Origin: Morella rubra
Lineage: Eukaryota > Streptophyta > Magnoliopsida > Fagales > Myricaceae
Reading direction: 5' to 3'
Length of the DNA: 64,000 nt
Assembly: GCA_003952965.2 (NCBI GenBank)
Contig: CM025852.1
Span: forward strand, 3,814,416 to 3,878,415
The translations under genes and the position numbers were made by a program. How positions within the stretch are numbered: position 1 is the stretch's first letter; each line of letters opens with the position of its first letter. Below are positions 59,801 through 64,000 of this stretch, one piece after another. The notes under the pieces are model-generated. The model was not told the DNA's origin, did not search any database, and saw nothing but the letters and a program-made list of their open reading frames with translations.

Positions 59801-62564
59801 CCGCTGGAGACACCTACGAATGCTGCTCTTGCTCTTGGTTTCCTTCTATGGCCGGCTTCTAAGTTACTCTCTATTGAAGTTTGCACTTATTTTTCTTTTA
59901 TTTTTTCTGAGATCATGTGATAAGCATGTGGAAATTGAGGTTAAACATGGAAAATTTTAACAATGGGGGAACATTGCATCTAATCCGATAGTCTAGGGGC
60001 TTGATTGCTCAAAGATGAAGTTGGGGGTGACATTAAAAATGATATAGTTGCAGGTGAGAAAGTACATCTTGCATAACAAACTGTTGGGCCATGTAACATT
60101 GTTCCCTGCATCTTTATCTGTTTCTTCTTATTTTGTTGTCTTTATTATCATTTTTTTACTAATTACTGCTAAATATAACAATCATTGTCTTTTGATTTCA
60201 TTGTGTCTTATGCTTGCTGCAGTGTTTCGACTTTGGTAACTTTCTTGAAATAAATTTAAGAAGACCATCCTGGCGCTGCCCACATTGTAACCAGTCTGTC
60301 TGCTACTTGGACCTTCGTCTTGATCAAAATATGGTCAAGGCAAGTAGCTATGAGTTTCTGGTTACCATTTGATTGAATTTACTTTTTTCTTTGTTGGTTC
60401 ATTCCTCTTCTTTTCTTAACTAAACATGGTGCTTCTTCCCAGGTCCTGAGAGAGGTGGGAGAGAATGTTGATGAAGTTATTATCTCTGCAGATGGATCAT
60501 GGCAGGCCGGTCTGAAAAATGATGACCATGTAGAGCAGGTACAAGGAAAGACCATCAATTGCCAGAAAGAAAAGAACGAGCGGCAAGAATCTATGGGTGT
60601 CTTGAATATCCTTCCAAACGTTTTTGATCTTACCGAGGACAATGATGAGATGGAGGCAGTCACCACTAGGGAAATGGAAGACAGGAAACCTTTGTGTGCT
60701 GATCTTCCTGCTGCTAAAAACTTAACTTCACTGCCAGAATTGAACACAACAAATGGGGTTAATCAAAATGTTGCTGCTGTAGTCGAGGATGAGTTTTGGT
60801 CTGGAGTTTATTTGAGTACTGGGTCAATGAACTCCTGTGCTAGGTCAAATGACCAAAGAGTTGGTGGTATCTCTGAGTCCATCTCTACCAATCTTATGGG
60901 GTCTCCTGCATTGACTACTGCTGTTTCTCCTGCACTTAATCAACAAGCTAATCTCAGCACCTCTAGGTTGCGAAGTCAATGCTTTCCCAGTAATTTTCAG
61001 TTACAGCAGGCACAATATGGGAATTCTACTGTCGACTATGAATATGGGAGGTTTCCATTAATGGCCAACCATGCTAGCAGGACTCCAATGGCGGTTCAGG
61101 CCCTGCCGGTTCAGTCTCAGGCATCAAATCTGCAACAAAGACCAAGAAGTAGTTTGAATTCTCAGGTGGCCCCTTCTGTGGCACCCATTGCAGATGCTTT
61201 CCATGCAACTCGCGGCGATATGGAAAGGCAGCAGCACTTTAGAGCACCTTCATCTTCATTGCAGCGTCCCCCAATAACACAGGTTGGCATTAAGTTATGA
61301 TGAACCGTATCTTGTTACTTGGGCCTCCTCTTTTTTTCCCTTGGTTATTTGAGGGTTTTGATCCTTCCTAGCTAGTTTTGGTTTTCTTGATAGTGTTGTT
61401 TGTATTTCTGACTATTCTGCTTTTACCTGTAATATTTTGTTTTGTTAATAAAAAAAAAAAGGAACTGTATCTTCTGTTTTTTTGTCCTTTTAATTAGGCA
61501 GGTGGTTAGCAATAGTTAAGTAGGTGATCCCCAAGCAGGGATTGGCTTGATTTGGTGAAAGTGTTGCAGTTTGGTAGAATTTTGGATTGTGTTTCTCTTG
61601 TTGAGCCCTTGCTTTTGTTTCTTGGTGTTATGTTCTTTTTTTTTTCTAAGCAAATAACAAAGGACCCCATAAAAAACAAAGTTTTTGTTGGGGGGGTTAT
61701 CACAAGCCAAAATGAACCTCGGGATACAGTGAATTGGAATGTTTCCCACAACGTGTTCATCAAACGCCCACTTAGCTAAATAATGGGCAGCAAAATTTAA
61801 AATCCCTTTTCACATGGTGTTATGTTCACATACAGACATTGTTGACAAAATATATGATGCTATGCTAACTTCTAATTTTGTGCTTCTCATTAAACCTGCA
61901 GAACCGTGATCATCCTTTGAGTTCACCCTTTAGTCGATTGCAAAGTGGTCAGCGAGAATATCCTGGGCTTTTAACAGATTTTCAAAATTCACACTTGCAG
62001 CAAGCTTTAAACCCAAGGCCCCCCCAGCCTGTGGTCCAATCTTCAAGCACTATCCGTCAATCTCCACACCTCCCCCGGACCCCAAACCAGCAAGGAGGTG
62101 CACAAGGGGGAATCAGTCAAGCAGCAGGTACTATCAGTCACCAACAGACCAACTGGCTTACTCATCCAGCTGCTGGACCGATGGCTAGACAGGCTTCAGC
62201 TGTGCCAATTCTAAATCAAACGTCCAGAACAGGGTCAGTGATTGCTGATGGGAGCAGAGAAGGATTGCGGGAGCAGAGAGGGAATATAGGAGGAACGTCA
62301 CAAACAGCTATAAGGGCCGATAGTTTGTTGGACCCATCATTGGAGCAGAATTGGCAGCCCCAAGGTCGAATGCGTGGAAGCCTGTCACCTCAGAATTTCG
62401 CTGCTTTTGACCAATTCATGATTCTGCCAACCCCACAAGTTCAAACTCAAACTGCAAGACCACCACCAAATCCGACTCCAGCACCAAGTGTTACACATCA
62501 ACGGCAGGCGTTCATTGCCAACAGCAGAAACGCTAACAGTCCTCAAACACCTAATATCCAATGA
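50809..62564 (+). CDS. PIAL2: PIAL-type E3/E4 SUMO-protein ligase (SP-RING)
   Basis: SP-RING ligase that promotes SUMO chain formation with SUMO E2; the Arabidopsis relatives are PIAL1 and PIAL2. Sixteen exons: 50809-50987, 52367-52439, 53535-53600, 54156-54221, 54315-54397, 55145-55196, 55273-55341, 55795-55862, 55926-55995, 56102-56186, 56279-56380, 56521-56572, 59032-59083, 60223-60339, 60443-61282, 61902-62564. The 2637 nt are in frame, giving 878 aa. All introns are GT-AG except intron 14, which is GC-AG. The conserved N-terminal region (about 40-310) contains NACKMGWFSEKDTNEL and FYPRMKMGHILASLE. The SP-RING spans about 317-378, with zinc ligands C335, H337, C358 and C361 in GHSCKHLQCFDF and SWRCPHC. 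A SUMO-interaction motif VFDLT followed by acidic residues sits at 438-448. The tail is long, Gln/Pro/Ser-rich and probably disordered, ending SPQTPNIQ. Whether it is closer to PIAL1 or PIAL2 is not settled here, so the number in the symbol is tentative. Confidence 0.95.
51639..51686. repeat. Perfect 21-bp inverted repeat with 6-nt loop
   Basis: In PIAL intron 1, arms at 51639-51659 and 51666-51686 are exact reverse complements around the loop agtaag. No similar hairpin was noticed elsewhere in the introns. It may be a mutation product (templated inversion) or a small foldback; RNA function is not supported by anything else. Confidence 0.85.
55121..55140 (+). promoter_or_regulatory. (CT)10 microsatellite serving as polypyrimidine tract
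   Basis: Ten CT units run directly into the GCAG acceptor of PIAL exon 6 (exon starts 55145). The whole polypyrimidine tract of this splice site is therefore a microsatellite, prone to change in length. Confidence 0.8.
57073..57284. mobile_element. Tourist-like MITE in PIAL intron 12
   Basis: 212 bp. Left terminus GGGGATGTTCGTTTTGG; right terminus CCAAACGAACATGCCC is its near inverse. TAA flanks both sides (57070-57072 and 57285-57287), the target duplication typical of PIF/Harbinger-derived MITEs. The inside has no coding sequence and includes a repeated phrase (gttgagttgtatt, tatttgtgtagaag). Confidence 0.85.
57610..57870 (+). pseudogene. RNase H-like fragment of a LINE, in PIAL intron 12
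   Basis: An open stretch encodes ESSLESIIQEVKQ followed by WRLKWIPRKQNRLAHGIAKW, the C-terminal part of the plant RVT_3/RNase H-like domain found at the ends of LINE ORF2 proteins and in related free genes (the H-x-x-A-K-W pattern). It lacks the N-terminal catalytic acidic part and a plausible start. It is in the same direction as PIAL, and no splice evidence links it to PIAL. Confidence 0.55.
61302..61473 (+). mobile_element. Short LINE 3'-tail insertion in PIAL intron 15
   Basis: About 148 bp (61314-61461) ending gttttgttaataaaaaaaaaaa. It is flanked by gaaccgtatctt (61302-61313) and gaactgtatctt (61462-61473), a 12-bp target duplication with one mismatch. The T-rich body resembles the 3' UTR of the LINE in intron 2 of the unknown gene (ttcgttaataaagtt). 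It lies about 20 bp after the exon 15 donor. Confidence 0.65.
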
Positions 62565-63310
62565 CAGATCCATCTGGGAGGAGTGTTGCTCCCAAAGTCC
62601 TGCTTTAGCATCCCATAGACATTGACTACACATATTCCGGGAGGCTGTACATATAATATGCCATAACTAACTTTGTATCCGCGGTCTTGTTGTAAAGTTC
62701 TGACTGCATATGTTTTGGTTGGTTTGTATTAGTGAAATCTTAAGCGGTTTTTGCCGGTTGGATTTTTGAGAATTGTCTGAGACCAGCTTTTATTGTCTTT
62801 GGTCTATAGAAGGATAGTGAGCAAGGAAGAGAGGGTATCTGTTTTATCGTGTTGATAGGTTATGATATATATCTTACAGGGTTGCCAAGTTTCGCTGTGC
62901 ATGGTAACAGCTAATTATTTACTGGGCTAGCAGATGGGGTGTATTACTCGATGTTTACAAGGAAGAGGAGCTTTTAGCTTCAAAGATCTTCACAGATGAC
63001 GAGGTTGGCATGTGGCTGTCCTGTACCCGACTTGCCCACTGTACTCATTAAAGGCTTTTCCTCTTTTTGTTCATACAAAAAGAAGAAGAAAACAATGGGG
63101 GTCATCTTTATTTTTCCTAATATCAGATTACCCATCCACAAATTACAAAAGAAATTACAGAGAAGGTTGTGGCTGCCAACAGACCATTCTGATCAGTTAG
63201 TTTGAAAGTGTTACTGACCGCCTGCATGGTGAATCGAGTAACCTAAGGCTCCACGCAACAAACGCTGACTTGATCTTGTGAACCTTTGCAAGCCTAATAT
63301 GCTTGCTGAT
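62565..63310. other. 3' UTR of PIAL and following intergenic DNA
   Basis: The first few hundred bases are probably the PIAL 3' UTR. No gene is seen after it. Confidence 0.5.
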
Positions 63311-63319
63311 AGAAAACCA

Positions 63320-64000
63320 AAAAATAAAGTAAAAAAGAAAATAAAAATGTTGAAGAGCTTAATAAGATCTCGCACTCCCGCTCGCCTACTATTCAACACC
63401 AAACAGGACATTAGTAGCGTAGACTAGACTTAGAATCTCAGTTGAATACTCTCTCATTTCTTCACCTCCATAACTTCAGCTAAGCTGTCTCAAAGGAATA
63501 GGAAATTGCTCCTTTGAATACAAGATATACAAGCCGGAAAAAAATAAGAAAAATAGCTCAAGATTTCTAGAGAATGTTACTGAGATTTCATTGATGCAAT
63601 GAGAATAAGTAATAAATAACCAACCAAAATAAAATTCTGCCTGCCAACATGTAAACTCAAGCCATTATATGTTTAATAAGATTAGAAAACAATACAAATA
63701 AAGTAAAAAGGAAAATAACATGAATGTTGAAGAATTAGCTAAATTAGACTAGCACTTCGCTGCTCTATCTACACACAGAAAACGCAGGGTTAATACTCTC
63801 TCAGCGGTAGAACTTCTTAGATATTCTAGGTGAATAGAAATTGCAGGAATACATCTCTATCTTTTCACCTGGAAAAAAATCAGAAACTAAGTCAATTGCA
63901 TTTCAAGGAATAGGTTTGGCTCGATTTCTTGAAATATACAATGAGAATGTTGAGAAAAATAAAAGTAGCTAAGATTTCTAGAAAGTTACTGTTAGATTCA
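63320..64000. repeat. Strongly diverged tandem duplication at the right edge
   Basis: Stretches at about 63325-63600 and about 63697-64000 share, in order, aaagtaaaaaagaaaata, aatgttgaaga, aatactctctca, and agatttctaga...gttactg, offset by about 370-390 bp. No coding frame is visible. It may be the 3' end of a gene lying beyond the window, or an old repeat. Confidence 0.45.

Noticed and set aside
1..64000. CRISPR arrays, operons, prophage, rRNA, viral or toxin genes
   Set aside because: None seen. Repeats here are minisatellites, MITEs and LINE-derived, and the genes are typical spliced plant genes.

Overview
The window is nuclear DNA from a flowering plant, almost certainly a eudicot. It is AT-rich intergenic sequence with spliced genes, GT-AG introns, short inverted-repeat transposons, 5'-truncated LINEs and one nuclear tRNA. 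The style of the gene set would fit a woody dicot such as a Fagales species, but the sequence alone does not prove that. No bacterial, viral, CRISPR or toxin content was seen.

Layout. 1-3.4 kb is empty AT-rich DNA. 3.43-3.99 kb (minus) is an intronless LEA_2/NHL-type membrane protein gene. 5.0-8.05 kb is a repeat-rich block with a decayed coding remnant, two CCCGGGCAT-based minisatellites and a 140-bp tandem duplication. 10.23-11.62 kb is a 1.4-kb foldback transposon. 13.68-22.02 kb (minus) is a complete 14-exon respiratory burst oxidase gene of the RBOHF type, 959 aa. 22.3-34.3 kb is mostly gene-free and carries two related MITEs. 34.39-35.40 kb (plus) is a two-exon LURP-one-related gene. 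36.58-36.66 kb (minus) is tRNA-Ala(AGC). 37.23-46.29 kb (minus) is a seven-exon gene for a 676-aa plant protein of unknown function, whose introns 1-3 each hold a LINE insertion. 46.7-50.8 kb is intergenic with inverted- and tandem-repeat elements. 50.81-62.56 kb (plus) is a 16-exon PIAL-type SP-RING E3/E4 SUMO ligase gene, 878 aa. 62.6-64 kb has no recognised gene but contains a diverged duplication.

The genes do not form a pathway or operon; each is an independent plant transcription unit. RBOHF (superoxide production), the LURP-one-related gene, the LEA_2/NHL gene and PIAL (SUMO chain formation) all belong to families with roles in stress or defence, but their proximity is probably chance. 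The intron-exon models were built by hand from splice sites, reading-frame continuity and family resemblance. All four spliced models stay in frame from ATG to stop.

I did not find a convincing previously undescribed system. The most useful leads are the unknown 676-aa gene; a graded series of LINE insertions inside introns, including a 64-bp one with a perfect 19-bp target duplication; a GC-AG intron and a microsatellite-made polypyrimidine tract in PIAL; the 1.4-kb foldback element; and the shared-core minisatellites.
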